A stretch of DNA of 38,792 bases from Collinsella aerofaciens (GCF_015553355.1 NZ_JADNGN010000007.1:31589-70380), one strand, 5' to 3'. Numbered from the stretch's first letter, positions 15,221 to 23,537 are shown. Program-made: numbers and translations. The notes: generated by a model from the letters alone, not told the origin.

Positions 15221-15255
15221 TGCCGGCAGAAAAGGAACGTCCCCTTCTGCCGGCA
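15221..15255. repeat. Hairpin repeat with TGCCGGCAG arms
   Basis: TGCCGGCAGAAAAGG pairs with CCCCTTCTGCCGGCA around AACGT. The core GGAACGTCCCCTT resembles the cores at 9653 and 28328 while the arms are different. It lies between two convergent genes and could also stop transcription. Confidence 0.65.
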
Positions 15256-15257
15256 AG

Positions 15258-15833
15258 CTATGTTGTTATTTGAGTTGTCGTCGTTTCGTTCGTCTGGGCC
15301 GTTTCGGCGCCATCGCCCTGTTCGTCCTCGTCCTTTTGCGCATCGGCGATGGTGGAGGCCGCCGCAACGATACCGCGCTGGGGCGCGACGCCCGTCTGGG
15401 TCTGAGCGCCCTCGACAACTTCTGTGCCTGCATGCGCGAGCTCGGGCGATTTAAACACTGCGTCCAAGTTGGCGCCACCACCGGCATATCCGAGCGCCGC
15501 GAGCGCGATGACGATCACTGCAACGACGACCGCAATCGGAACATAACGATGCCAACCAGCAGGATTGAGCCCACTGCGGCGAGCCGCCCCGCGGCTGATG
15601 TAACCGAGCGTGCCGTCGTGCTTGAGCTTTGAGCCCACCACGCGCTTGCGGCCCCACAGCGACGACTCGGCCTGCATGGCCAAGCGAGCGCTTGCCGAAG
15701 GATAGCCGTATTTAGTGCGCTTGAACGAGCCATCAAACCCCGAGGCGTGTTTGCCCCACGTCACCGATGTCGTGCGTCGGTTAACCGGCGCGGCGCTCCG
15801 CCTTCTGCGGCTCGGTTTTGAAGTCTCAGCCAT
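15258..15833 (-). CDS. Single-pass membrane protein of unknown function
   Basis: 191 residues from the ATG at 15833, with GAGGG just upstream. Residues 1 to about 93 are strongly basic (SKPSRRRRSAAPVNRRT, many Arg/Lys, with glycine and aromatic residues). Residues 95 to 115 form one hydrophobic segment (VPIAVVVAVIVIALAALGYA). The remainder is an acidic, Ala/Thr/Gln/Glu-rich tail with low complexity ending in TNETTTTQITT. The basic side would stay in the cytoplasm, placing the acidic tail outside. No known domain. It lies downstream of the degenerate NtrC-like regulator with an 85-base gap. Confidence 0.75.
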   Translation of the reverse strand: MAETSKPSRRRRSAAPVNRRTTSVTWGKHASGFDGSFKRTKYGYPSASARLAMQAESSLWGRKRVVGSKLKHDGTLGYISRGAARRSGLNPAGWHRYVPIAVVVAVIVIALAALGYAGGGANLDAVFKSPELAHAGTEVVEGAQTQTGVAPQRGIVAAASTIADAQKDEDEQGDGAETAQTNETTTTQITT

Positions 15834-15917
15834 ATGCCCTCGCACGCCGTAACCAAATCGAAACAATAACGCTTTGGACTGTAGCACACGCGTCGCGCGC
15901 GGTCACGGGCGCCTCGC

Positions 15918-17135
15918 TCAACGGTCATCGTCCTTCAGCAAGCGCCACAGCGTTGTACGGCTTATGCCCAGCACCTCCGCCGCACGGGTTCGGTTGCCGT
16001 GGAGATGGTCTACAACTAGATGCGCGATATCTCGCTCGGTATCGGCCAGCGGTCGCAGGATATACAGGTCACTTTCGAGCGTCGGGGCGCCAAAGGTTGC
16101 GGTCTTAATCACGTCCTCTTGGGCGAGCACTTCCTCCGCCACAGCGCGGTCCACCGTGCCCGCCCCCACCAATATATACAGTCGTTCCGAGACCTCGCGG
16201 AGCTGCAGATAGTTGCGCGGCCAGCGGTAAGCATCGAGCGTCTTCGTCGCCGTGGCAGACAGCGTGGGCGCTGCCGTCCCAAATGCATCAGCGAGATATT
16301 CCAAATAGCGCGCAACCTTCGTCGACGCGGCTCCCTGCTCGGCGATTGCCGGCGCCACGCTCACCGCGCAGGCGAAGCGCTCGGTCACAAACGCGGCTTG
16401 ATCACTTTCGCCGCCGCCCGGCATGTCATTCGCTGTCAGCACCACATGGCAGCGCGTCGCCAACGCGGTGTCGGTCATCGTGGAGACCAGCTCGCGGAGG
16501 CGCTGGGGGCCAACCGCGTTCCAGCCCTCAATGCAAAGGGTCAGCCCCGTTTGGAACAACGGCGATTCGGCGCTTTTGAGCACATGGCGCCAACCGCGCT
16601 CGGTGAGTTCATCAAGCGCAAGGGAAACAAAGGGCTGATCGGCAAAAGGACCGTCCAGATAGAGGCGCTTGGCGATCTCGACCTGACCCGCTCCCAGCTC
16701 ACCCTCGAGCATAAGGGGCACACCGCGAGCGTAGCTCTCGGCAACCGGTGCAGCCACCGAGGCCGCCCCTTCAACGATGCCGTACGCACTCGATTCGTAG
16801 CGGGCCTCAACCTCGTCGGCGTTGAGCCACTCGATGCCCGCATGCGCCGCGGCGCCGCGCACCTCGCGGACCACGACGGCCCAAAGGCCCCCGCCCTCTT
16901 TGTCGGTGGGACGAACGGTCAGGCTCAGGCGCGTACCCGCACGCCCCATAACCAGACGTGCGCCGTCTCCTATACGGTCGAGGCGCTCAGCGACAAAAGC
17001 CGCCACATCCCGCTCAAGCGCCGCGTCATTCATGGTCGAGATCGCGACGTCCCCACGCGCATCGATTGCCAATGCCGAGGCCCCGTCAGCAGCCAGGGCC
17101 TCGGTCAAGATGTTCAGTTTGGCATAGCTATCCAT
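15918..17135 (-). CDS. Degenerate NtrC-like regulator with Fis-type DNA-binding domain
   Basis: 405 residues from ATG 17135 behind AGGGG. The C-terminal 40 residues are a clear Fis-type helix-turn-helix (NRTRAAEVLGISRTTLWRLL). The middle region (about 130 to 340) follows the AAA+ domain of sigma-54 activators, including the arginine-rich YRWPRNYLQLREVSERLYIL. It has lost the key residues, however. The Walker A region reads EGELGAGQVEIA, with Gln151 where the lysine should be. Walker B reads LCIEGWNAV. No GAFTGA loop is present. It should neither hydrolyse ATP nor touch sigma-54. The first 130 residues are an unrecognised sensor-like domain. It is probably a sigma-54-independent DNA-binding regulator, perhaps of the adjacent transporter. 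Confidence 0.82.
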   Translation of the reverse strand: MDSYAKLNILTEALAADGASALAIDARGDVAISTMNDAALERDVAAFVAERLDRIGDGARLVMGRAGTRLSLTVRPTDKEGGGLWAVVVREVRGAAAHAGIEWLNADEVEARYESSAYGIVEGAASVAAPVAESYARGVPLMLEGELGAGQVEIAKRLYLDGPFADQPFVSLALDELTERGWRHVLKSAESPLFQTGLTLCIEGWNAVGPQRLRELVSTMTDTALATRCHVVLTANDMPGGGESDQAAFVTERFACAVSVAPAIAEQGAASTKVARYLEYLADAFGTAAPTLSATATKTLDAYRWPRNYLQLREVSERLYILVGAGTVDRAVAEEVLAQEDVIKTATFGAPTLESDLYILRPLADTERDIAHLVVDHLHGNRTRAAEVLGISRTTLWRLLKDDDR

Positions 17136-17190
17136 GATTTGCCCCTGTCCGCGGCATCGTGCAACCGCCGACGGTCGCACGACCGAGTGT

Positions 17191-17226
17191 TTCAAAATTG
17201 AACGATATTGCCCACCAAACACTATA
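17191..17226 (-). promoter_or_regulatory. Possible promoter and palindrome before the NtrC-like regulator
   Basis: On the minus strand TATAGT (17226-17221) could be the -10. Just downstream lies the palindrome TTCAAAATTGAA (17191-17202), a possible autoregulatory site. No clear -35. Confidence 0.35.
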
Positions 17227-17260
17227 GGGCAGAAAGCGCCGTCCTGCGAGTATAGGTGTT

Positions 17261-17286
17261 GCCCCGCATCGCCATCCTGGCGGGGC
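17261..17286. other. Hairpin between the NtrC-like regulator and the YeiH-type gene
   Basis: GCCCCGC pairs with GCGGGGC around 12 bases; there is no T-run. Copies of AAGAGCTC at about 17290 and 17335 flank the next 50 bases and can pair as well. It may end transcription of the transporter gene. Confidence 0.4.
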
Positions 17287-17401
17287 GATAAGAGCTCTTC
17301 GGGACTTATAAACCTGCGGACAAGCCATACCCGCAAGAGCTCCTATCGCTCCACCGCAGGCATGCGCTCACCAGCACGCAACACGCAAATAAGCTACTTC
17401 T

Positions 17402-18436
17402 CTACCAGATTCCCAGCACGTGCTGCATTCCCAAACTCATGCACGCAATGCCAATCCAGCAGCAAAAGCCCAGCGCGATGGGCTTGCCGCCCTTTTTGAC
17501 CAGCTCGACGATATCGGTATTAAAACCAATGGCCGCCATGGCCATCACAATAAAGAACTTCGATAGCTCCTTGATGGGCGCCGTAATGGGCGCGGGAAGC
17601 TGAAGCACCGTGGTGATTACGCTCGCCAGCACAAAGAACAGCACAAACATGGGAAACGCACGTTTAAGCGAGAACGTGCTTTTGGCGTCACCGCCGGCCT
17701 TGCGCGCCAGATGCATCTGCCAGCATGCGAGGACCAACGTGATGGGGATAATGGCCAGCGTTCTGGTGAGCTTGACCACCGTGGCGCTCTCGAGCACATT
17801 GGCGCCGGGATGCATGCTGTCCCAGGCGCTCGCCGCAGCCGTTACGGACGAGGTGTCGTTGATGGCGGTGCCGGCAAACAGGCCAAAGCCCTCGTTGGTC
17901 AGCCCGAGCATGCCGCCGAGCGTTGGAAACACGAGCGCCGCGATAACGTTAAACAGGAAGATGACCGAAATGGCCTGGGCAATCTCGCGATCGTCGGCAT
18001 CGATGACGGGCGCTGTCGCAGCGATGGCCGAACCGCCGCAAATCGACGAACCCACACCTACAAGCGTCGCGATCTTACCCGGCACGTTCATAACGCGGCA
18101 GAGCACAAAGGCGATGACAAGCGAGGTCGAGATTGTCGCCACGATAATCGGCAGCGACTGGGCGCCCTTGGACAGGATCTGGGAGAGGTTCATGCCAAAG
18201 CCAAGCAGGATAACCGCGTACTGCAAGACTTTTTTGGACGTATAGGTAACGCCGGCAGCGAGCGGTTCGCGACGATTCTTGGGAAAGACGAGCGCCAGGA
18301 CCATGCCAAAGAGGATGGCAAACACCGGACCGCCGACCACTTCAATTTGTTTGCCGAGCAACGTCGCGGGAATGGCGATGATCAGGCAGAACAAGACGCC
18401 TTTCCAGCGCTCGCGTACGAAATTTGCCAGTTGCAT
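17402..18436 (-). CDS. YeiH-family (UPF0324) putative anion exporter
   Basis: 344 residues with about ten membrane helices. Family marks are GGPVFAILFGMVLALVFP near residue 35, LLGFGMNLSQIL, VGVGSSICGGSAIAA near 130, the AGTAINDTSSVTAA region, and AAIGFNTDIVEL towards the end. The family is widely annotated as putative sulfate exporters; the true substrate is untested for most members. The ATG is preceded by AAGGAA. It lies upstream of the degenerate NtrC-like regulator on the same strand, 266 bases away, and divergent from a GntR regulator. Confidence 0.92.
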   Translation of the reverse strand: MQLANFVRERWKGVLFCLIIAIPATLLGKQIEVVGGPVFAILFGMVLALVFPKNRREPLAAGVTYTSKKVLQYAVILLGFGMNLSQILSKGAQSLPIIVATISTSLVIAFVLCRVMNVPGKIATLVGVGSSICGGSAIAATAPVIDADDREIAQAISVIFLFNVIAALVFPTLGGMLGLTNEGFGLFAGTAINDTSSVTAAASAWDSMHPGANVLESATVVKLTRTLAIIPITLVLACWQMHLARKAGGDAKSTFSLKRAFPMFVLFFVLASVITTVLQLPAPITAPIKELSKFFIVMAMAAIGFNTDIVELVKKGGKPIALGFCCWIGIACMSLGMQHVLGIW

Positions 18437-18599
18437 ATGGGATTCCTTCTTTCTATTTCACGTTTGCGACGGCTTATGATACGGCAACATTGAGCGCAGC
18501 CTTGCGCAAACACAGACTAAGATGCCGCAATAGTTCTCAGGCAACAGCCGAATTACCCACCGCGGAGAGCTGATTCGCGGCATAATTAACAACTGACAT

Positions 18600-19331
18600 A
18601 TGAGTTTGATAGAACAGTTGCGAGGCGCTATGGAAGAATCGATGCACGTCGGCGAGCAGGAAACGAGCCTACAGGACCAGTCCTACCACACCATTCGACG
18701 CAAAATCGTCTACCTGGACTACAAGCCGGGCGAAAAGCTGGGCGTCAAGCAACTTTGCGACGACCTGGATATGGGGCGCACCCCTGTGCGCGAGGCACTG
18801 GTGCGTCTGGCGCAAGAGGGCCTGGTGCGCACCGTGCCCCAGAGCGGTACCTACGTCTCACCCATCAACCTCACCCTTGCCGAGAGTGCCTGTTACATCC
18901 GCGAGCATCTGGAAAAGCAGGTGATCGTGGAGTGCTGTGCGCGCGCCACGTCGGCCGGCATCGAGCAGCTCGACCGCGCCATCGCGCTGCAGGAAAAGGC
19001 CATGGCCGAAGAGGATCGCATCGGCTTCTTTTTGAGCGACAACCTCATGCATCACATGATTTTTAGCATCGCATGTCGCAGCACCGTGTGGTCGTGGCTC
19101 GAAGAGACCAATGCCGACCTTGAGCGCTTCCGCTGGCTGCGCGCCGCCACGCAGGTTCTCGACAATCAGGACATCGTGAACGAGCACAAGCAGATTCGCC
19201 GCGCTATCGCCGGTCGCGACCCCATCGAAGCGAGCTTTTTGGTCAGCAAGCACCTGCACATGATGTTCCGCAACCAAACCGAGGTTCTGGACCAGTTCCC
19301 CGAGTACTTCGAGACCAGCAAGCTCCGCTAA
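18600..19331 (+). CDS. GntR-family regulator, FadR (FCD) subfamily
   Basis: 243 residues. The winged helix spans about residues 28 to 92: YHTIRRKIVYLDYKPGEKL, the recognition helix MGRTPVREALVRL, and the wing GLVRTVPQSGTYVSPI. An all-helical FCD ligand domain follows, with conserved metal or ligand histidines (LMHHMIF, VNEHKQI, VSKHLHMM). FCD regulators sense small carboxylates or sugar acids. The ATG at 18600 lacks a ribosome site and may be close to the transcript start. ATG 18630, ten codons on, has GAGG upstream and could be the real start. It is divergent from the YeiH-type gene, a possible target. Confidence 0.88.
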   Translation: MSLIEQLRGAMEESMHVGEQETSLQDQSYHTIRRKIVYLDYKPGEKLGVKQLCDDLDMGRTPVREALVRLAQEGLVRTVPQSGTYVSPINLTLAESACYIREHLEKQVIVECCARATSAGIEQLDRAIALQEKAMAEEDRIGFFLSDNLMHHMIFSIACRSTVWSWLEETNADLERFRWLRAATQVLDNQDIVNEHKQIRRAIAGRDPIEASFLVSKHLHMMFRNQTEVLDQFPEYFETSKLR

Positions 19332-19375
19332 CCTGCCAAAAAGGGACAGGTTTATTTTGGCAGGTTTTATCTGGG
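19332..19375 (+). repeat. Hairpin repeat family A, copy 1
   Basis: CCTGCCAAAA and TTTTGGCAGG pair perfectly around AGGGACAGGTTTA, followed by the conserved tail TTTTATCTGGG. It begins on the base after the GntR stop codon. Near-identical copies are at 21508 (inverted), 24707 and 25182. Confidence 0.85.
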
Positions 19376-19384
19376 CAAATGCAA

Positions 19385-19419
19385 CAAGGCCCGGCTCCGC
19401 TGCAACGGAGCCGGGCCTT
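19385..19419. terminator. Bidirectional terminator between gntR and glmS
   Basis: AAGGCCCGGCTCCG pairs with CGGAGCCGGGCCTT around CTGCAA. It stands between two convergent genes; T-rich flanks are modest. Confidence 0.7.
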
Positions 19420-19442
19420 GGTCGCTAGGACGGCGGAACCAA

Positions 19443-21290
19443 CTATTCCACGGTCACGCTCTTAGCGAGGTTTCGGGGCTGATCGACATCGCAGCCGCGC
19501 AGGATGGCGACCTCGCGGGCGAGCAGCTGCAGCGGGACGCTCGCCGTGATGGGGCTGAACACGTCGCGGACTGCTGGCACGCGGATGATGCAGTCGGCGA
19601 TCTTGTTGATCTCCTCGTCGCCCTCGGTGGCAACGACGATGACCTTGGCGCCGCGCGCCTTGCACTCCATGAGGTTCGACACGGTCTTGTCGTAGGTGGC
19701 ACTCTTGGTGGCCACAGCGATGACAGGGAAGCCCGGGTCGATCAGGGCAATGGGGCCGTGCTTCATCTCACCGGCGGCGTAGGCCTCGGCGTGCAGGTAG
19801 CTGACCTCCTTGAGCTTGAGTGCACCCTCGTAGGAAATAGCGGCGCCCATGCCGCGACCCACGAACAGTGCGGACTGCGCGTCCTTGCACAGCAGGGCGG
19901 CCTCATGCACGGCCTCGGTTTGGGTATCCAAAATCCACTGGATCTGCTCGGCCGTATCGGAAAGCTCGCGGAACAGCATGCGCGCCTGCTTGGTGGTCAA
20001 GCGGTACTTGACCTGCGCCAGCAGCAGGGCCAAAAGCGTAAGGCTCACAACCTGGCCGATGAAGCTCTTGGTCGAGGCGACCGCGATCTCCTTGTTGGCC
20101 TTGGTGTAGATAACACCGTCGCTCTCACGCGCTACGGGGCTGCCCACCACGTTGGTGATGCCGAAGACCTTGGCACCCTTGATGCGCGCGTCGCGAATGG
20201 CGGCAAGGGTATCGGCCGTCTCGCCCGACTGGGACACGGCAACGACAAGCGTCGTCGGCGTAATGATGGGATTGCGATAACGGAACTCGCTGGCCGCCTC
20301 CACCTCGGTGGGGATGCGAGCCCAGCCCTCAATGAGATTCTTGGCAATGAGGCCAGCGTGATAGCTGGTGCCGCAAGCGATCACGTAGACGCGGTCGATG
20401 TCGTTGAGCTCCTCGAGCGAAAGGCCCAGCTCGTCGATGTCGAGCTCGCCGGCCGGCGTCATGCGGCCCACCAGCGTGTCGCGCACGACGCGCGGCTGCT
20501 CGTGGATCTCCTTGAGCATAAAGTCGGGATAACCGCCCTTTTCTGCCATGTCCAGGTCCCAGTCGATGTGGGTGACCTTGGGCTCGATAACGTTGCCGGC
20601 CTCGTCGGTGTACTCGACGCCTGCGGGCGTAAGCTTGGCAAACTGACCGTCCTCGAGCACCACGACATCGCGGGTGGCGTCGATGAGCGCGATGACGTCG
20701 GAGGCGACATAGGCGCCGGTCTCGCCCGCGCCGACCACGATCGGGGAATCCTTGCGGGCCACGGCGATCACGCCGGGCTCGTCAGCGCACACGACGGCCA
20801 GACCATAGGCACCGACCACGTGGGCGCAAGCCTCGCGCACGGAGGCCATCAGGTCGTGCGTCTCGGCATAAGCCTCTTCGATCAGATGCGCGAAGACCTC
20901 GGTATCGGTCTCGCTCTTAAAGTGGTGGCCGCGACCCTCCAGCTCTTCGCGCAGCTCGGCGAAGTTCTCGATGATGCCGTTGTGGACGATGGCGATACGA
21001 CCGTCGCAGCTGGTGTGGGGGTGAGCGTTAACGACCGAAGGCTTGCCGTGGGTGGCCCAACGGGTGTGGCCGATACCGCAGGTAGCGTCGCTGTCGATGT
21101 TGGAAAGCTCGCTCTCCAGGCCCGCGACCTTGCCCACGCGGCGGATGACGTCGAGGTGCGCCGCGGCGCCCTCGCCCACCTCGAGCGCGACGCCCGAGGA
21201 ATCATAGCCGCGATACTCCATACGCTTGAGGCCCGTGACCAGGATGTTCTTTGCAATATCAGAGCCGGTGTAGCCGACGATTCCGCACAT
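19443..21290 (-). CDS. glmS: Glutamine-fructose-6-phosphate aminotransferase
   Basis: 615 residues, full family length. It makes glucosamine-6-phosphate from fructose-6-phosphate and glutamine, the first step towards peptidoglycan amino sugars. Cys2 of MCGIVGYTG is the N-terminal nucleophile. The glutaminase domain includes GIGHTRWATHG and HNGIIENF. Two SIS domains follow, with ACGTSYHAG, SQSGETADTLA, STKSFIGQ and the GAAISYEGALKLKEVSY stretch. The end DQPRNLAKSVTVE is canonical. The ATG follows a weak AGGGA. No glmS ribozyme core was found in the leader, but three TGGTAT/TACC motifs lie about 100 bases upstream. Confidence 0.97.
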   Translation of the reverse strand: MCGIVGYTGSDIAKNILVTGLKRMEYRGYDSSGVALEVGEGAAAHLDVIRRVGKVAGLESELSNIDSDATCGIGHTRWATHGKPSVVNAHPHTSCDGRIAIVHNGIIENFAELREELEGRGHHFKSETDTEVFAHLIEEAYAETHDLMASVREACAHVVGAYGLAVVCADEPGVIAVARKDSPIVVGAGETGAYVASDVIALIDATRDVVVLEDGQFAKLTPAGVEYTDEAGNVIEPKVTHIDWDLDMAEKGGYPDFMLKEIHEQPRVVRDTLVGRMTPAGELDIDELGLSLEELNDIDRVYVIACGTSYHAGLIAKNLIEGWARIPTEVEAASEFRYRNPIITPTTLVVAVSQSGETADTLAAIRDARIKGAKVFGITNVVGSPVARESDGVIYTKANKEIAVASTKSFIGQVVSLTLLALLLAQVKYRLTTKQARMLFRELSDTAEQIQWILDTQTEAVHEAALLCKDAQSALFVGRGMGAAISYEGALKLKEVSYLHAEAYAAGEMKHGPIALIDPGFPVIAVATKSATYDKTVSNLMECKARGAKVIVVATEGDEEINKIADCIIRVPAVRDVFSPITASVPLQLLAREVAILRGCDVDQPRNLAKSVTVE

Positions 21291-21385
21291 AGGATAAATC
21301 CCTTCGTTCGCGTGACTGCAAGACGTCCACGCACAGGGGGCGCTGAGACGTATAACGTTCGAGTATTGTACTCACGCAAACGCAA

Positions 21386-21428
21386 GCTGATATACCAGAA
21401 GTGGTACCTCAACTTAGATACCACCCGA
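21386..21428. promoter_or_regulatory. Cluster of TGGTAT-type half-sites upstream of glmS
   Basis: Within 43 bases are TGATATACCAGA, GTGGTACC and AGATACCACCC, three TGGTAN half-sites in both orientations, two forming GTGGTA...TACCAC. HutC-type GntR regulators of amino-sugar genes (NagR/DasR) bind TGGTNTANACCA-like sites, so this could be an operator; inferred from resemblance only. Confidence 0.35.
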
Positions 21429-21507
21429 TGCACACACGTCCAGCCGGTCCAAACCACCACAAAGGCGCCTGTCCCCCTTCGTGGTGGTCGCGTTGGCAAC
21501 AGCGTTT

Positions 21508-21552
21508 CCCCAGATAAAACCTGCCAAAATAAACCTATCCCTTTTTGGTTGG
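21508..21552 (-). repeat. Hairpin repeat family A, inverted copy 2
   Basis: On the minus strand it reads CCAACCAAAAAGGGATAGG, then TTTATTTTGGCAGG and the tail TTTTATCTGGGG. It matches copies 1 and 4 except in the left arm, so pairing is weaker. It lies just upstream of the LacI gene's -10 element. Confidence 0.8.
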
Positions 21553-21562
21553 TTTGGGATGC

Positions 21563-21568
21563 TACAAT
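21563..21568 (+). promoter_or_regulatory. Probable -10 element of the lacI-type gene
   Basis: TACAAT, about 36 bases before the ATG at 21604. The -35 would fall within the inverted family A repeat, suggesting the repeat supplied part of the promoter. Confidence 0.4.
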
Positions 21569-21603
21569 CTGGCTTGTACTTGAAACGCATCAAAGGGGCC
21601 GCT

Positions 21604-22713
21604 ATGGCAAAGGTAAAAATCAGCGACGTCGCGCGCGAGGCCGGAGTTTCGCTGGGCACGGTTTCCAACGCGCTCAACCACCCCGAAAAGCTGCGCCCCG
21701 AAACCCTCAAGCTCATCAACGAGACCATCAATCGCCTTGGCTACCTGCCCAACCAAAGCGCTCGTCAGCTCGCGGGCGGCGCCACCAAGTCCTTTGGCCT
21801 GGTGCTCCCCCGTCTCGATCACGGCTTTTCGCTCCAAATCGCCAGCGGCGCCCACAACGAGGCCCGCAAGCACGGCTACGACCTGCTCATCGCCAACGCC
21901 GATAACGACGATATTCTCGAGGACCATTACCTGCGCTACTTTATGGGCACCCAAATGTCCGGCGTCATGGTTCAGCCCATGGCATCCCCCGACTGGCACC
22001 CCGCCATGGCTAAGATGCCCGTGCCGATCGTCCACCTGGACATCCATTGCTCCGAGCCCGGCTACTACGTAGCGGCCGACAACGAGGCCCAGGGTCGCAT
22101 CATTGCCGAACTCGCCATCGCCCGCGGCGCGCACCATATTGTCGTCGTCGGCCGAGCAGCATTTATGCAGCTCACCCTACGTGTGCTTGGCATTCACAAG
22201 GCCCTCGCTCTGCACCCCGATATCAAGATCGAAGTCATCGACGCCGGCGAATGGAATACCGCTGCCGACGGCTACGGCATCGGTGCCCAAATCGCCGAGC
22301 GCCCCGCGAACGAACGCCCCGATTTTGTCGTCGGCCTGACCGACGTGTTGGCCTCGGGCGTTATCTCGGCGCTGGTCGACAAGGGCATCTCTGTCCCCGG
22401 GCAAGTACGCGTAGCAGGTTGCGACGGCAACCCACTCGCTTGGAGCGGATCGGTCCCGCTCACTACGGTAGCGCCCCCGGGCTACGAGATTGGCCGCAAG
22501 GGCGTTCAATTGCTCATGGAGCAAATTGAGAACAAGGCCCCGGCAAAGACCAAGCATATCCGTGTCGGCTCCGCAGCGCGTACCGTCACCGCAGTCGCCG
22601 CCGAGGATATCAACCGCCAAGAACTCGTGCGGCCGTTCCTGCTGGAACGCGCCAGCACCCAGGCAAGCAGCCAGACCGACGCCACGGCCATCAACCTCGG
22701 TGCGTATCTATAG
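21604..22713 (+). CDS. LacI-family transcriptional regulator
   Basis: 369 residues. The N-terminal helix-turn-helix and hinge are classical: KISDVAREAGVSLGTVSNAL, RPETLKLINETINRLGYLPN, QSARQLAGG. The periplasmic-binding-protein-like sensor domain covers about 60 to 340, with GVMVQPMASP, VVVGRAA, and the effector-region sequence VAGCDGNPLAWSGSVPLTTV. The ATG follows AAAGGGG. It has no sugar-metabolism operon beside it; neighbours are glmS, transcribed the other way, and a convergent HAD phosphatase. Its targets are therefore probably elsewhere. A perfect terminator follows. Confidence 0.92.
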   Translation: MAKVKISDVAREAGVSLGTVSNALNHPEKLRPETLKLINETINRLGYLPNQSARQLAGGATKSFGLVLPRLDHGFSLQIASGAHNEARKHGYDLLIANADNDDILEDHYLRYFMGTQMSGVMVQPMASPDWHPAMAKMPVPIVHLDIHCSEPGYYVAADNEAQGRIIAELAIARGAHHIVVVGRAAFMQLTLRVLGIHKALALHPDIKIEVIDAGEWNTAADGYGIGAQIAERPANERPDFVVGLTDVLASGVISALVDKGISVPGQVRVAGCDGNPLAWSGSVPLTTVAPPGYEIGRKGVQLLMEQIENKAPAKTKHIRVGSAARTVTAVAAEDINRQELVRPFLLERASTQASSQTDATAINLGAYL

Positions 22714-22739
22714 CACGCCCGCAAGTATGCTAAGTCGCC

Positions 22740-22787
22740 GCTCAAGCAAAAGGGGCCCGACCATTGCCGGGCCCCTTTTGCTTGAGC
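22740..22787. terminator. Strong bidirectional terminator
   Basis: A perfect 20-bp stem (GCTCAAGCAAAAGGGGCCCG with its complement) has T-runs inside both arms. It separates the convergent LacI and HAD genes. Confidence 0.88.
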
Positions 22788-22826
22788 GCAAACGTGGGCA
22801 ATTGCTCGTTTCAACGCCGCAATTGT

Positions 22827-23477
22827 CTAGCGCACGGCCTTGACCGCCGCCGCCAGATCGAACAGCGTATCGAGCACGGCCTCGCAGCCATCCACCACGT
22901 CCTGCGGCAGCGGCACGATATCGGGGACGGCGAAGACATGGCATCCGGCCGTGATGCCCGAGACGCAGCCGTTGCGCGAATCCTCGACCACGGCACATTC
23001 CTCGGGAGCAAAGCCCGCGCGCTCGCAGGCGAGCAGATACATCTCGGGGTCGGGCTTGCCGTGCACGACGTCCTCGCCACACGTTACCGTTTCAAACTTG
23101 TCAAAAAGACCGACCATCTTAAGGTTGCGCTCGGCCGTAACGAGGCGCGACGACGTCGCTAGACCCACGTGATAGCCCGCAGCCAGCAGCTCGTCTAGGC
23201 ACTCGGCGGCACCGGCCTTAAGTTCCAGTTCGGTCTTGACCATCTCGTCGCGAATCTCCTTGTGGCGACGATAGATCGCCTCGGTGGTTTCATGGCTGCC
23301 GTAATGCTTATCAAGGATGTCCATAACATCGGGCAGCGTGCGGCCGATAAACTGATGGATCAGCGCTTCATCAATCGCGAGCCCCAGCTCAGCGGCGCCT
23401 GCCTTCCAGGCCTTAATCCCCAAACGCTCGGTATCGACCAGCGTTCCATCCATGTCAAAAATAACAGCCTTGATCAT
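22827..23477 (-). CDS. HAD-family phosphatase/phosphomutase (beta-phosphoglucomutase-like)
   Basis: 216 residues. HAD motif I is FDMDGTLVDTE (nucleophile Asp near residue 9), motif II is ATSS, motif III is the lysine in GKPDPEMY, and motif IV is VVEDSRNG. The helical cap between residues 18 and 85 is of the C1 type of beta-phosphoglucomutase and small sugar-phosphate phosphatases. Substrate cannot be assigned: known relatives include phosphoglycolate, 2-deoxyglucose-6-phosphate and pseudouridine-phosphate phosphatases. ATG 23477 is preceded by GGGGGA. It is divergent from the larE-like gene across a region with a GTATAT palindrome. Confidence 0.9.
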   Translation of the reverse strand: MIKAVIFDMDGTLVDTERLGIKAWKAGAAELGLAIDEALIHQFIGRTLPDVMDILDKHYGSHETTEAIYRRHKEIRDEMVKTELELKAGAAECLDELLAAGYHVGLATSSRLVTAERNLKMVGLFDKFETVTCGEDVVHGKPDPEMYLLACERAGFAPEECAVVEDSRNGCVSGITAGCHVFAVPDIVPLPQDVVDGCEAVLDTLFDLAAAVKAVR

Positions 23478-23537
23478 ATCGGTCCCCCATCGACTCTCGC
23501 TGTCGTATTGCCGCAACTCTACCGCATTTGGCAACTT

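Noticed and set aside
21291-21480. glmS ribozyme in the leader of glmS
   Set aside because: No conserved ribozyme core was found in the bases upstream of the glmS start on its strand.
19758-21905. Long plus-strand open frame of 715 codons opposite glmS
   Set aside because: It is a codon-bias shadow of glmS in GC-rich DNA that then runs into the LacI gene in another frame.
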